NCBI GenBank assembly: GCA_964564545.1
Contig: CAZMBP010000036.1
Span: 10,328-74,327 of the forward strand
DNA length: 64,000 nt
Source: CAJQQY01 sp964564545
GTDB taxonomy: Bacteria > Bacteroidota > Bacteroidia > Chitinophagales > Saprospiraceae
Reading direction: 5' to 3'
Part shown: positions 16,962 to 26,280 of the stretch, in pieces
Numbering within the stretch: the first letter of the stretch is position 1
Layout of the letters: every line of letters begins with the position of its first letter
Position numbers and translations under genes: made by a program
Notes under the pieces: generated by a model
What the model was told of the DNA's origin: nothing
The model's input: the letters and a program-made list of their open reading frames with translations, nothing else
Database searches by the model: none

Positions 16962-18497
16962 TTACTTCACAATTTTCCTAACAATATACTCCCGTGTCTT
17001 TGGATTAATAATTTTAATAAAATAAATCCCCACAGCTATTTTTGTAAAATCAATATTTTGTACCTCATCAATTAATTCTCCTTGCATCATCATCCGTCCA
17101 TTCACATCAGTAACCTGATACACTAAAGTTTTACTAATCTCTTTCTTGACAGAAAGATAATCTATTACAGGATTTGGATAAACTAATACTTCCAGTTCTC
17201 TTGAAAAAGAAAGTTCTGGTATCGCTGTGGCAAAATTACACAAAGTATCAAGGCATCCATTTTGATCTATTTTAACTAACCAACCTAATGACCTTAGTCC
17301 CAAACTAGGATCATATTTATCCACAGTCCCTGCTGAAATAATACTTCCACTAGGTAAGACAGCAATCCCCCCTAAAGCATCTTGAGAATGGATATTATTT
17401 GGACTGACAACTGTATCACATCTCGACCATATACTATCTCCTTGAGATGAGAACTTATAATGACAGCCTCCATACCATTTCTCTTCATACATAATAGTTG
17501 AATCAGGTGTAGCCCAATACCCTAATGCTACCCAATTACCGTCAGGTGTAGGTTGAATATCTCTCGTCGTATTATAGTTTTCAGCATTAGGACTCATTTC
17601 AATTTCCCATTCTAAATCAAAGTTACTGTCTCTCTTGATTATCTTTCTAATCGTTCCAGCTTGAAACATATTATGAATTACAAATTCACCCGCACTATAT
17701 AAATACCCGCCATCATCTGTTTTTTTGAGTCCCATTGTTATCGTTTCTTCATTTAATTCACTTTCCCATTCCCATTTAACTATCCCAACACTATCAATTG
17801 CGAAAATCCAGCTTTTCCCCCAATTATCATCATAATCGTAAGGTGGTCCAATAATAAACGAAGATTTAACAGCTCCAATTAAAAAAGTATTTTCATCTAT
17901 TTGAGACAAAGAACCTATTGCATTATTATCAATGGAAGCATCTCCATATTTTTTTTCCCATATCAACTCTCCACTTAAGTTGACTTTAAATACAAAACTT
18001 TGTAAATGAAAGTTTTGTATTTGTTTAATTCCTGCCACCATATATCCGTCTGCAATTTCAATTACTTGATTAAAAATATAAGTTTTAATCTCAGGATCAG
18101 GGTAAGGAATTGAGAATTCAATCTCACCCTCCGAATCTAACTTCATTATAAATCCCCATTTATTAAAAAAATAAACACCTGTTAATAAATAGCCTCCATC
18201 GGAAGTTTGAATAATTGGAAAATTAGGTTGAAAAGCATAGGTATCTCCATCTATTGTATCTATATGAATTTTATAATTAAGTAGATTACCTAATGTATCA
18301 AGTTTTGCAAAAACTATCCCCCATTGATTTAAACTATCTACTCTTGCTGAGCCAGCAACTACAATATTTTCACCATCCCATATTACATTATGAAAAGCAG
18401 AACCAGGAGAGCCCATTTCGTATGTATTAGAAAAACCAGGCTAGGCTATGGATTGGAAACCAATAAAACTGAAAATAAGTACAAATAAATATTTCAT
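16962..18497 (-). pseudogene. T9SS-sorted secreted protein, interrupted by an in-frame TAG in the signal peptide
   Basis: The natural start is ATG 18497, encoding the signal peptide MKYLFVLIFSFIGFQSIA. Codon 19, at 18443-18441, is TAG where the expected signal-peptidase position would be Gln (CAG), so one C-to-T change explains it. The frame then continues without a break through PGFSNTYEMGSPGSAFHNV to the stop at 16962. The rest (about 490 residues) is intact: a delayed-beta-propeller-like region with many DGGYLL, GNWVALG and SDGGY repeats, and a C-terminal T9SS type A domain (VLVYPNPVIDYLSV ... GIYFIKIINPK). Translation could restart at ATG 18416, but the product would lack a signal peptide. 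It is either a fresh pseudogene, a sequencing error or a suppressed stop. Confidence 0.8.
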
Positions 18498-18740
18498 ATA
18501 TTTAAGAAGGTTTTAATAGCAACTAAGAAAGATTTTACGAAACATTATTTTTCTAATCATTAACAAAATACAACAAGTATTTTAGTAGAATATATTTTAC
18601 AATATAAAACCAACAACAAACTTATTAATAGACTTTATTCTAAAAAAAAGTATGGGCGTCCGTAAAACGTTCAACGTCAAACGATTAAAGTCTAATGAAT
18701 CTTGATTTTTGACATAAAATACTACTTAGAAAAGCAACCA

Positions 18741-18780
18741 AAAAAAAAGCGGAAAGTAAGATGATATTTCTTACTTTCCG
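18741..18780 (-). terminator. terminator after carA
   Basis: CGGAAAGTAAG (minus strand, 18780-18770) pairs with CTTACTTTCCG (18760-18750), followed on the minus strand by GC and eight T. Bases 18498-18740 between it and the next gene show no gene. Confidence 0.85.
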
Positions 18781-18807
18781 TTCTTATATAAAAAATCAAA
18801 ATTGATT

Positions 18808-19923
18808 TTACTTTGCTACTGCAACTTTTGCATCTTCTTCTAACATCTCTAAAAACTGATCAAAAAGGTATCTCGCATCATGCGGCCCTGGAGCAGCTTC
18901 TGGGTGATATTGAACTGAAAATGCTTTTTTGTTTTTCACTTTAATTCCTTCGATAGTTTCATCATTCAAATTAACATGAGTGATTTCTACTTTATCGCTA
19001 GCTCTAATTGCATCTGGACTTACTCCAAAACCATGATTTTGACTGGTGATTTCACATTTTCCAGTTACTAAATTTTTCACAGGGTGATTGATTCCTCGAT
19101 GTCCATGGTGCATTTTGTACGTAGGAATATCGTTAGCTAAAGCTAAAATTTGATGTCCAAGACAAATCCCAAAGAGTGGTTTATCTTGTTTTAAAAATTC
19201 CTTTGCTGACTCTACTGCGTATTCCATTGGTTCTGGATCACCAGGCCCATTAGAAAGAAAATACCCATCAGGATTCCAAGCAATTACATCTGCTGCTGGA
19301 GTCTTTGCTGGAAAAACTTGGAGGTAACAATTGCGTTTTGTGAAGTTCCGTAGGATATTCATTTTAGTACCAAAGTCCATTACAGCTACTTTAAATTTAG
19401 CAGTTGGGTCTCCATAAAAATATGGTTTGTCCGTACTCACCTTACTTGCTAATTCTAATCCTGCCATACTTGGCGCTTTACTTAGCAAAGTCTTTAATTC
19501 TTCCAAATCTAAAATTTCAGAAGAAACAATTCCATTCATAGCTCCTTTCGTTCGAATATGTCGAACAATCGCACGAGTATCTACATCCGAAATTCCAACT
19601 AAATTTTCTCTTTCAAAATATTCCTGAATAGATTCATCAGCTTGTTTTCGAGAATACTGCCATGTGAAATTTTTACAAATCAACCCTGAAATCTTAATTG
19701 AATCTGATTCGGCATCGGCATTTTTGGTTCCATAATTTCCAATATGCGCATTGGTAGTAACTAATAATTGCCCAGAATAAGATGGGTCTGTAAAAACTTC
19801 TTGATAACCAGTCATTCCTGTATTGAAGCAAATTTCACCAGTTGTGGTGCCAATTGCTCCTGCTGATTTTCCGTGAAAAACTGTTCCATCTTCTAATAGT
19901 AAAACTGCAGGTACTTGTTTCAT
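18808..19923 (-). CDS. carA: carbamoyl-phosphate synthase small subunit
   Basis: CarA is the glutaminase subunit that feeds ammonia to CarB for arginine and pyrimidine synthesis. The 371-residue protein has the N-terminal CPSase domain (LLEDGTVFHGKSAG, GEICFNTGMTGYQEVFTDPSY) and a class I glutamine amidotransferase domain with nucleophile Cys254 in GICLGHQ and the HPE motif in VQYHPEAAPGPHD. I use ATG 19923; a TTG four codons upstream is less likely. carB is not in the window. Position next to rplQ is a common Bacteroidota arrangement. It is separated from rplQ by a terminator, so it is a distinct transcript. Confidence 0.96.
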   Translation of the reverse strand: MKQVPAVLLLEDGTVFHGKSAGAIGTTTGEICFNTGMTGYQEVFTDPSYSGQLLVTTNAHIGNYGTKNADAESDSIKISGLICKNFTWQYSRKQADESIQEYFERENLVGISDVDTRAIVRHIRTKGAMNGIVSSEILDLEELKTLLSKAPSMAGLELASKVSTDKPYFYGDPTAKFKVAVMDFGTKMNILRNFTKRNCYLQVFPAKTPAADVIAWNPDGYFLSNGPGDPEPMEYAVESAKEFLKQDKPLFGICLGHQILALANDIPTYKMHHGHRGINHPVKNLVTGKCEITSQNHGFGVSPDAIRASDKVEITHVNLNDETIEGIKVKNKKAFSVQYHPEAAPGPHDARYLFDQFLEMLEEDAKVAVAK

Positions 19924-20058
19924 GTTAAAAGTCAATTATAAATTGTAGAATGTGATTAAAAAACTGTCCTTTCAAATATTTGTTTCAATTCCTCCAAAGA
20001 ATTGAATTAAACCTTATATATAAGGCGAATATTCAATAAATGTTTATTTTTTCCTAAA

Positions 20059-20097
20059 AAAAAGGCTGTTCACCATGAAAGTAGAACAGCCTTTTTT
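20059..20097 (-). terminator. terminator of the ribosomal supercluster
   Basis: AAAAAGGCTGTTC (20059-20071) and GAACAGCCTTTTTT (20084-20097) pair, with A and T tracts on both sides. On the minus strand it lies 26 bases after the rplQ stop and ends the roughly 20-kb cluster. Confidence 0.85.
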
Positions 20098-20122
20098 AAA
20101 AACTATATTGAAATCATAATAA

Positions 20123-20728
20123 TTATTCTTCCTCAGATGAATCAGAATCTTTAGTATGAGTATCTTCATTTACAACTGTTCCAGACTCTTCGACAGTATC
20201 GCTCATCAAGATGTCCATTTCTGGATCATCTCCTTTTACTACTTCTGGATCATCTTCAACTGCATCAGCAACAACAGCAGTTGTAGCAGCAGCAGCAGCA
20301 GCTTTAGAACCACCTTTTCTTCTTCTTCTTTTCTTTTTACCACCAGTTGGTTTGTCGTTAGTGTAAACTGTATTATAGTCTACAAATTCGATCATTGCCA
20401 TTTCAGCAGAGTCACCTTTTCTGAATCCAGTTTTGATAATTCTTAAATATCCTCCTGGTCGGTCAGCAATTTTTGGTGCTACATTTTCGAATAATTCTGA
20501 AACTGATTCTTTACTTTGTAAGTAACTAAAAACAACCCGTCGAGAGTGAGTAGTATTTGTTTTACATTTTGTAATGATTGGCTCCAAATGAAGTCTTAAT
20601 GCTTTAGCTTTTGCTAAAGTTGTATTAATTCTTTTGTGCTCAATTAATGAGTTAGACATGTTTTTCAACAATGCTGTTCTGTGACCTTTTTTTCTTTTAA
20701 GGTGGTTAAACTTTTTACCGTGTCTCAT
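20123..20728 (-). CDS. rplQ: 50S ribosomal protein L17 with long C-terminal extension
   Basis: L17 sits near the peptide exit tunnel. Residues 1-120 are the normal domain (MRHGKKFNHLKRKKGHRTAL, then PGGYLRIIKTGFRKGDSAEMA). The protein is 201 residues against the usual 116-130. The extension starts with a basic patch (GGKKKRRRRKGGSK), then an alanine run, then about 50 acidic residues ending DSDSSEEE. Charged C-terminal tails on L17 occur in Bacteroidota; their role is unknown. It is the last gene of the alpha operon, after rpoA. Confidence 0.97.
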   Translation of the reverse strand: MRHGKKFNHLKRKKGHRTALLKNMSNSLIEHKRINTTLAKAKALRLHLEPIITKCKTNTTHSRRVVFSYLQSKESVSELFENVAPKIADRPGGYLRIIKTGFRKGDSAEMAMIEFVDYNTVYTNDKPTGGKKKRRRRKGGSKAAAAAATTAVVADAVEDDPEVVKGDDPEMDILMSDTVEESGTVVNEDTHTKDSDSSEEE

Positions 20729-20855
20729 TTTTGACTGGTTTGATTTTTAATTAAAAAATAAAGAACATCGCAGCACCGGAATCTTTTGGATGCATCGGTA
20801 ACTGCATTATATAAAATTAGAGATTAATAACGAATTATCAATCTCTAATTAACTT

Positions 20856-21854
20856 TTACTCTTCGTCTAATTTGTATTTTGATAAGTCCATTCCAAAAGT
20901 TAACCCTTTGTCTTGGAGTAGTTCTTCGATCTCAACCAAAGATTTCTTACCAAAGTTTCTAAATTTCAACAACTCGTGAGTATCATACTTCACCATCTCA
21001 GCCAAAGAGTTAATCTTAGCAGCTTTCAAACAGTTGTATGCACGAACTGAAAGATCCAAATCTTCCAAAGATGTTTTCAACAACTTACGCATGTGTAAAA
21101 TGTGCTCATCAACAATATTGTCTTCACGACTACCACCATCTTCAAAAGTGATATTTTCGTCAGTAATCAACATTAAGTGTTGGATCAAAATTCGAGAAGC
21201 ATCTTTGATTGCTTCTTCAGGATGAATTGTACCATCAGTTTTTACATCGATAGTCAATTTCTCATAATCCGTTCTTTGACCTACACGAGTGTTAGATACT
21301 TTGTATGCAACATTCTTGATAGGTGTGTAGATTGCATCGATTGGAATAACACCAATTGCAGCATCTTTTGGCAAATTTTCATCTGCAGGAACATATCCAC
21401 GACCTTTAGTGATCGTCAATTCCATTTCAAGATTTACAAATGGCTCCATGTTGCAAACTAGCAAATCAGGATTCATTATTTTAAAAACATTAGTGTGCTC
21501 TTCGATATCACCAGCTCTAAACTCTTCTTTACCACTAATTGTTAAGTATATTTTTTCAGACGAAATATCTTCATCAGCAATTAACTGCTTGATTCGGATT
21601 TGTTTCAAATTCAAAATAATATCAACTACATCTTCCACTACTCCTCGGATGGTAGCAAATTCATGCTCCACACCAGCAATACGTACTGCAGAAATAGCGA
21701 AACCTTCCAAAGAGGAAAGTAAAACTCTTCTTAAAGAGTTCCCTACTGTTTGACCGAATCCTGGTTCAAGTGGTTTAAATTCGAAAGTACCTTCAAAGTC
21801 GGTAGCTTTTTGCATTAAAATCTTGTCAGGCTTCTGGAAATTTAAAATGCTCAT
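20856..21854 (-). CDS. rpoA: DNA-directed RNA polymerase alpha subunit
   Basis: A 332-residue alpha subunit. The N-terminal assembly domain has GFGQTVGNSLRRVLLSSLEG, RTDYEKLTIDVKTDG and the dimerisation core. An acidic linker leads to the C-terminal domain (LEDLDLSVRAYNCLKAAKI, LLKFRNFGKKSLVEIEELL) that contacts activators and UP elements. Length and motifs are standard. It sits between rpsD and rplQ. A 180-base spacer with a strong hairpin precedes it, long for this cluster, so expression may be uncoupled from rpsD. Confidence 0.98.
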   Translation of the reverse strand: MSILNFQKPDKILMQKATDFEGTFEFKPLEPGFGQTVGNSLRRVLLSSLEGFAISAVRIAGVEHEFATIRGVVEDVVDIILNLKQIRIKQLIADEDISSEKIYLTISGKEEFRAGDIEEHTNVFKIMNPDLLVCNMEPFVNLEMELTITKGRGYVPADENLPKDAAIGVIPIDAIYTPIKNVAYKVSNTRVGQRTDYEKLTIDVKTDGTIHPEEAIKDASRILIQHLMLITDENITFEDGGSREDNIVDEHILHMRKLLKTSLEDLDLSVRAYNCLKAAKINSLAEMVKYDTHELLKFRNFGKKSLVEIEELLQDKGLTFGMDLSKYKLDEE

Positions 21855-21991
21855 ATTTATTGGAGGTATTATTTGAAGAAAAATAAATAATTAAAACTCA
21901 AAAAAGTAAAATTTGGAACATCCTACTTTATTTATAAAGGTTTTAATCTTTTTGAAAATACTGTGCAGTAATTCTGTAGTATGAAAACAAT

Positions 21992-22024
21992 CAGCAACAA
22001 CTGATGCAGTATCAATTGTTGCTG
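21992..22024 (-). promoter_or_regulatory. strong hairpin in the rpsD-rpoA spacer
   Basis: On the minus strand CAGCAACAATTGAT pairs with ATCAGTTGTTGCTG around a five-base loop: 14 pairs with one wobble, beginning 11 bases after the rpsD stop. It is followed by ATTGTTTTC, not a clean T run, so it may be an attenuator, processing site or protein-binding site. Confidence 0.6.
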
Positions 22025-22034
22025 AAGTTTATTT

Positions 22035-22649
22035 TTATTTAGAGTATAACTCGACGATCAACTGTTCGTTGATGTTCTCAGGTATATTTTCTCTTTCTGG
22101 ATATTCTAAAAATTTACCAGTCATTTTATTCGCTGTAAATTCGATCCATCCGAATTTCTTAGATTCATTTTTGTTAGCATTGATGCTTTCTTCAACAACA
22201 AGCAATCCTTGAGATTTTCCTCTAACAGCAATTACATCACCAGGGTGTAATTGAGTAGATGGAATGTTATTAACGATCCCATTGATTGTAATGTGTTTGT
22301 GAGAAACCAATTGACGAGCTGCTCTTCGAGTGGGAGCAATTCCCATTCTATATACAGTATTGTCTAATCGTGCTTCTAAGAATTGAAGTAAAACTTCACC
22401 AGTAACACCTTTTTTACGAGTTGCTTTTTCAAACAAGTTTCGGAATTGACGCTCCAATACACCATAAGTATATTTAGCTTTTTGCTTTTCCATTAATTGG
22501 TTAGCATAGTCCGATTTTTGCTTTCTCTTTCGAGAGTTACCGTGCTGTCCCGGAGCATATTTCTTTTTTTCAAAAGCTTTGTCAAAACCAAAAATTGGTT
22601 CTCCTAATGCTCTAGCTTTTTTTGAAGTGGGTCCAGTATATCTTGCCAT
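22035..22649 (-). CDS. rpsD: 30S ribosomal protein S4
   Basis: S4 nucleates 16S rRNA assembly. The 204-residue protein begins MARYTGPTSKKARALGEPI, lacks the zinc-binding cysteines of some S4 forms, and carries the S4 RNA-binding domain (LEARLDNTVYRMGIAPTRRA, VSHKHITINGIVNNIPS). In other bacteria S4 represses the alpha operon; the structured spacer just downstream of this gene is worth comparing. Confidence 0.98.
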   Translation of the reverse strand: MARYTGPTSKKARALGEPIFGFDKAFEKKKYAPGQHGNSRKRKQKSDYANQLMEKQKAKYTYGVLERQFRNLFEKATRKKGVTGEVLLQFLEARLDNTVYRMGIAPTRRAARQLVSHKHITINGIVNNIPSTQLHPGDVIAVRGKSQGLLVVEESINANKNESKKFGWIEFTANKMTGKFLEYPERENIPENINEQLIVELYSK

Positions 22650-22712
22650 TTCTAATTATGATTTTCTATGGATATTTAATTTCCTATTGGAATAAATTAG
22701 TCCCAAAAGGGA

Positions 22713-23102
22713 TTAAACTCTTCTACGTTTAGGTGGACGACAACCGTTGTGAGGAATTGGAGTCATATCTTTAATTTTAGATATTTTGATTCCAACATTG
22801 TCAACTGCACGGATAGCAGATTCTCTACCAGAACCAGGTCCTTTTACATATACAATTGCGTGACGCATTCCTGCTTCATAAGCTACTTTTGCAGCATCTG
22901 TAGCAGCTACTTGCGCAGCATAAGGAGTATTTTTCTTAGAGCCTCTAAAACCAGCTTTACCAGCAGATCCCCAAGAAATAACTTGTCCAGCCTTATTTGT
23001 CAAAGAAATAATGATGTTGTTGAATGTAGCTTGAATGTGCACTTGGCCTTCAGCTTCAACTTTTACCTTTCTTTTTTTTGCTATTTTCTTACCTTTCGCC
23101 AT
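22713..23102 (-). CDS. rpsK: 30S ribosomal protein S11
   Basis: The 129-residue platform protein shows QVHIQATFNNIIISLTNKAG, SSAGKAGFRG-type sequence (here SWGSAGKAGFRGSKKNTPYA) and the C-terminal DMTPIPHNGCRPPKRRRV, all canonical. It contacts the Shine-Dalgarno/anti-Shine-Dalgarno region of the ribosome; in Bacteroidota this neighbourhood is modified to hide the anti-SD. It lies between rpsM and rpsD. Confidence 0.98.
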   Translation of the reverse strand: MAKGKKIAKKRKVKVEAEGQVHIQATFNNIIISLTNKAGQVISWGSAGKAGFRGSKKNTPYAAQVAATDAAKVAYEAGMRHAIVYVKGPGSGRESAIRAVDNVGIKISKIKDMTPIPHNGCRPPKRRRV

Positions 23103-23175
23103 TTTGAAATGTCGTTGTTAGTTGAGAAGTTGTAAGTTTTTGAAAAACAAACAACTGGCAACAATGGTTAATATA

Positions 23176-23553
23176 TTATTTAGTAACTTTTTTCTTACCT
23201 GCAACAGTTTTCTTTTTACCTTTTCGAGTACGAGCATTTGTTTGTGTACGCTGTCCTCTCAATGGTAAACCTTTTCTGTGACGTAATCCTCTGTAACATC
23301 CAATATCCATCAATCGTTTGATGTTAGTTTGAACTTCAGATCTTAATTGACCTTCTACCTGATATTCGTCTTGGATAAGTTTAGAAATTTCTCGGATATT
23401 ATCATCAGTCCAATCGCCAATCTTAGTGTGTTGATCAACACCTACCTTATCCAAAATTTCTTTTGCTAAAGTCGATCCAATCCCATAAACATAGGTTAAA
23501 CCGATAATTCCTCTTTTGTTACGTGGTAAATCATTACCTGCAATACGAGCCAT
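23176..23553 (-). CDS. rpsM: 30S ribosomal protein S13
   Basis: A head protein of 125 residues contacting the P-site tRNA and bridge B1. It shows MARIAGNDLPRNKRGIIGLT, YGIGSTLAKEIL and the C-terminal GLRHRKGLPLRGQRTQTNAR, ending in a lysine-rich tail that reaches the decoding site. It is the first long gene of the alpha-operon part, 54 bases after rpmJ. Confidence 0.98.
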   Translation of the reverse strand: MARIAGNDLPRNKRGIIGLTYVYGIGSTLAKEILDKVGVDQHTKIGDWTDDNIREISKLIQDEYQVEGQLRSEVQTNIKRLMDIGCYRGLRHRKGLPLRGQRTQTNARTRKGKKKTVAGKKKVTK

Positions 23554-23606
23554 ATTATTTTGATTATGTATTCGTCCCCTATTGGGGCAAAATTATTTAC
23601 TTAAAA

Positions 23607-23723
23607 TTATCCTTGACGTTGCTTGAACCGAGGATTCTTTTTGTTGATTACGTATAATTTTCCTTTTCTTCGAACGATTTTGCAATCTGCAGATCGTTTT
23701 TTTACGGAAGCTCTTACTTTCAT
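23607..23723 (-). CDS. rpmJ: 50S ribosomal protein L36, zinc-less form
   Basis: A 38-residue protein read from ATG 23723 to TAA 23607: MKVRASVKKRSADCKIVRRK followed by GKLYVINKKNPRFKQRQG. The start, the KIV/R core and the KQRQG end are diagnostic for L36. Only one of the four zinc ligands (Cys14) remains, so this is the C-minus form that does not bind zinc. It sits between infA and rpsM, the standard place. Confidence 0.96.
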   Translation of the reverse strand: MKVRASVKKRSADCKIVRRKGKLYVINKKNPRFKQRQG

Positions 23724-23763
23724 GATATTTCTTTTAGTTGTTATTTTTAAAATAACAATGTTA

Positions 23764-23982
23764 TTATTTGTATCGGTAAGTTATTCTACCTCTTGATAAA
23801 TCGTATGGAGACATTTCTACTGCAACCTTATCTCCAGGTAAAATTCGAATGTAATTCATTCTCATCTTTCCTGAAATAGTTGCTACAATTTGATGGTCAT
23901 TCTCCAAACGTACTCGAAACATTGCGTTTGACAATGCTTCTTCAATGATACCATCTTGTTTTATTAAATCCTGTTTTGCCAT
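23764..23982 (-). CDS. infA: translation initiation factor IF-1
   Basis: IF-1 occupies the ribosomal A site during initiation. The 72-residue OB-fold protein begins MAKQDLIKQDGIIEEALSNA and contains ISGKMRMNYIRILPGDKVAV and the end SPYDLSRGRITYRYK. I take ATG 23982 as the start; an upstream in-frame codon (24003) would add seven residues foreign to the family. It lies 25 bases after map and 40 before rpmJ. Confidence 0.97.
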   Translation of the reverse strand: MAKQDLIKQDGIIEEALSNAMFRVRLENDHQIVATISGKMRMNYIRILPGDKVAVEMSPYDLSRGRITYRYK

Positions 23983-24007
23983 GCTCAAATTTTCGGAGTG
24001 CAAATAT

Positions 24008-24865
24008 CTAACTTTTTATCGAGACTTCCCTAACTTCTGGGTTATTTTTAATATTTTCTTCCACTTTATTGTGATTCGATAAAATATCTGCTTTTTCCTT
24101 TCTTACTACTATTGTGTGTTCGTAATGTGCTGATGGAGTACCATCTTTTGTAATTATGGTGTGCCCATCAGATGATTGTCTAACTTCTCTTTTTCCTAAA
24201 TTAATCATCGGCTCAATAGCGATTACTAATCCATCTCTTAAAACTGGTCCTCTTCCTCTTTTTCCAAAATTAGGAACTTCAGGTGCTTCATGCAATTGCT
24301 TTCCTAAACCATGTCCAACCAATTCTCTAACTACTCCATATCCAAAAGGTTTTTCACAATAGTTTTGTATAGCGTAACTAATATCTCCAATTCTTTTCCC
24401 GACAACTGCTTGCTCAATACCTTTGTATAAAGCTGTTTTAGTTACTCTAAGTAATTCCATGGTTTCCTCTTTTACATCTCCAAGTGCAAATGTATATGCT
24501 GCATCACCATAAAATTCATTCATGTAAGTTCCACAATCAACAGAAACAATGTCTCCATCTTGAAATTCATAATCAGCCGAAGGAACACCATGAACAACAC
24601 CATCATTTATAGAAATACAAAGTGTTGCAGGAAAACCATAAAGGCCTTTGAACCCAGGAACCGCACCATGATCTCGAATAAGCTCTTCTGCTTCTCGATC
24701 TATTTTAGCTCCTTTTACTCCAGGTTTAATAACGCTGGCAACATGAGCTAAAGCTTTACAAACTAACAGACAACTCTCTCTAATTAACTCTACCTCTTCG
24801 TCAGTTTTATATATAGGTTTCTTTTTCAAAATGTAAGATTCGTATTTACCGTTTTTTAAAATCAA
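24008..24865 (-). CDS. map: methionine aminopeptidase, type I
   Basis: MetAP removes the N-terminal methionine from new proteins. The metal ligands are visible: Asp in VSVDCGTYMNEFYGDAAYTF, His in GHGLGKQLHEAPEVP, Glu in LVIAIEPMI and the last Glu in the HYEHTIVV segment, plus the substrate His in INDGVVHGVP. No ATG is available at the N-terminus. The frame opens right after a TGA with TTG at 24865 (given here), and a second TTG at 24829 would give MKKKPIYKTDEEVELIRES, which fits the family better. It lies between secY and infA. Confidence 0.95.
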   Translation of the reverse strand: MILKNGKYESYILKKKPIYKTDEEVELIRESCLLVCKALAHVASVIKPGVKGAKIDREAEELIRDHGAVPGFKGLYGFPATLCISINDGVVHGVPSADYEFQDGDIVSVDCGTYMNEFYGDAAYTFALGDVKEETMELLRVTKTALYKGIEQAVVGKRIGDISYAIQNYCEKPFGYGVVRELVGHGLGKQLHEAPEVPNFGKRGRGPVLRDGLVIAIEPMINLGKREVRQSSDGHTIITKDGTPSAHYEHTIVVRKEKADILSNHNKVEENIKNNPEVREVSIKS

Positions 24866-24906
24866 TCAAAAAGGAGAATAAGTTTGAAATCTTACTTTTC
24901 GAAAAA

Positions 24907-26271
24907 TTACATACTTGCTCCAATCCCCTGAATTCTACTTCTTCCTTGACCTCTTCCTGATTTAACTAATCCGTCATATTTACGCATTAATAAGTGACTA
25001 TCAATTTGTTGCAAAGTATCTAAAACAACTGCAACCAAGATCAATAATGATGTTCCACCAAAGAACATAGCAAATCCAATATTAATTCCAAGAACGTTTG
25101 CAGCAACAGCTGGAAGAATTGAAATTAAACCTAAGAAGATAGATCCTGGTAATGTAATTCTTGATGTTACTGAATCAATAAAGTCTGCAGTATTTTTTCC
25201 TGGCTTGATACCTGGAATAAATGCATTTTGTCTTTTCAAATACTCAGCATATTGAGTAGGATTTACCAATAATGCTGTATAAACGTATGTGAAAATCACT
25301 ACTAAAACGAAGTAGATAATATTGTATGACCAAGATGTAAAGTCAGATAAGCTACTTAAGAAACTTGATCCACCCTCTGGTGAAGCATAGTTACCAAGAG
25401 CTGCAGGTAAAAACATTAATGCTTGAGCAAAAATGATAGGCATTACCCCTGCTGCATTTACTTTCAATGGAATATAATCTCTATTTCCAGTTGCAGGCAT
25501 TGCATTAGAACTTCTTCCAACCATACGCTTTGCAAACTGAATAGGAATTCTTCTTACTCCTTGTACAATTAGTACTGTCGCTACAACTACTCCGAATAAT
25601 GCTGCAAATTCTAAAATCAACATTACAATTCTATTGTTATTGAATTGACTTGTGATTTCGAATGCTAATGCACCAGGAAGTGTTGCGATAATTCCAATGG
25701 TAATCAATAATGAGATACCATTTCCAATTCCTTTATCTGTAATTTTTTCACCTAACCACATAGCGAATACAGTACCTGTAGTCAAGATGATTAAGTTAGC
25801 GAAATAAAATAAAGTCTTTTGATTCTCCATGGCACTTGCGATAGCACCTTGAGCATCTAAATATGATAAATAACCACTACCTTGTACTAAACAAATAGCA
25901 ACAGTTAGCCATCGAGTAATTTGAGTCAATTTCTTTCGTCCAGACTCTCCTTCTCTTTGTTGTAATCTTTGGAAATAAGGAACAGCAAATCCCAATAATT
26001 GGATAATAATCGATGCTGTAATGTAAGGCATAATCCCTAATGCAAAAACAGCCGCACCTAAAAAGGCACCACCTGAGAAAGCATTAATTAAATCTAAAAG
26101 ACCGCCACCTCCTGATTGGGTAGCTGCTGCTAACTTTCCTGCATCAACTCCTGGTAAAACCACGAAGCAACCAAATCGGTATACAGCTAAAATTAGTAAG
26201 GTGAACATGATACGTTCCCTTAAATCTTTAATTTTCCAAATGTTCTGTAGAGTAGTAATTAATTTTTTCAT
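24907..26271 (-). CDS. secY: protein translocase subunit SecY
   Basis: The central channel of the Sec translocon, 454 residues with about ten TM helices. Motifs include LRERIMFTLLILAVYRFGCF at TM1, the plug region after GGLLDLINAFSGGAFLGAAV, ALGIMPYITASIIIQLL at TM2 and PGIKPGKNTADFIDSV before TM8. The T9SS cargo proteins in this window must pass this channel before outer-membrane export. It starts 9 bases after rplO, in the spc operon order rplO-secY-map-infA-rpmJ; adk is absent. Confidence 0.98.
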   Translation of the reverse strand: MKKLITTLQNIWKIKDLRERIMFTLLILAVYRFGCFVVLPGVDAGKLAAATQSGGGGLLDLINAFSGGAFLGAAVFALGIMPYITASIIIQLLGFAVPYFQRLQQREGESGRKKLTQITRWLTVAICLVQGSGYLSYLDAQGAIASAMENQKTLFYFANLIILTTGTVFAMWLGEKITDKGIGNGISLLITIGIIATLPGALAFEITSQFNNNRIVMLILEFAALFGVVVATVLIVQGVRRIPIQFAKRMVGRSSNAMPATGNRDYIPLKVNAAGVMPIIFAQALMFLPAALGNYASPEGGSSFLSSLSDFTSWSYNIIYFVLVVIFTYVYTALLVNPTQYAEYLKRQNAFIPGIKPGKNTADFIDSVTSRITLPGSIFLGLISILPAVAANVLGINIGFAMFFGGTSLLILVAVVLDTLQQIDSHLLMRKYDGLVKSGRGQGRSRIQGIGASM

Positions 26272-26280
26272 TAAATTTTT

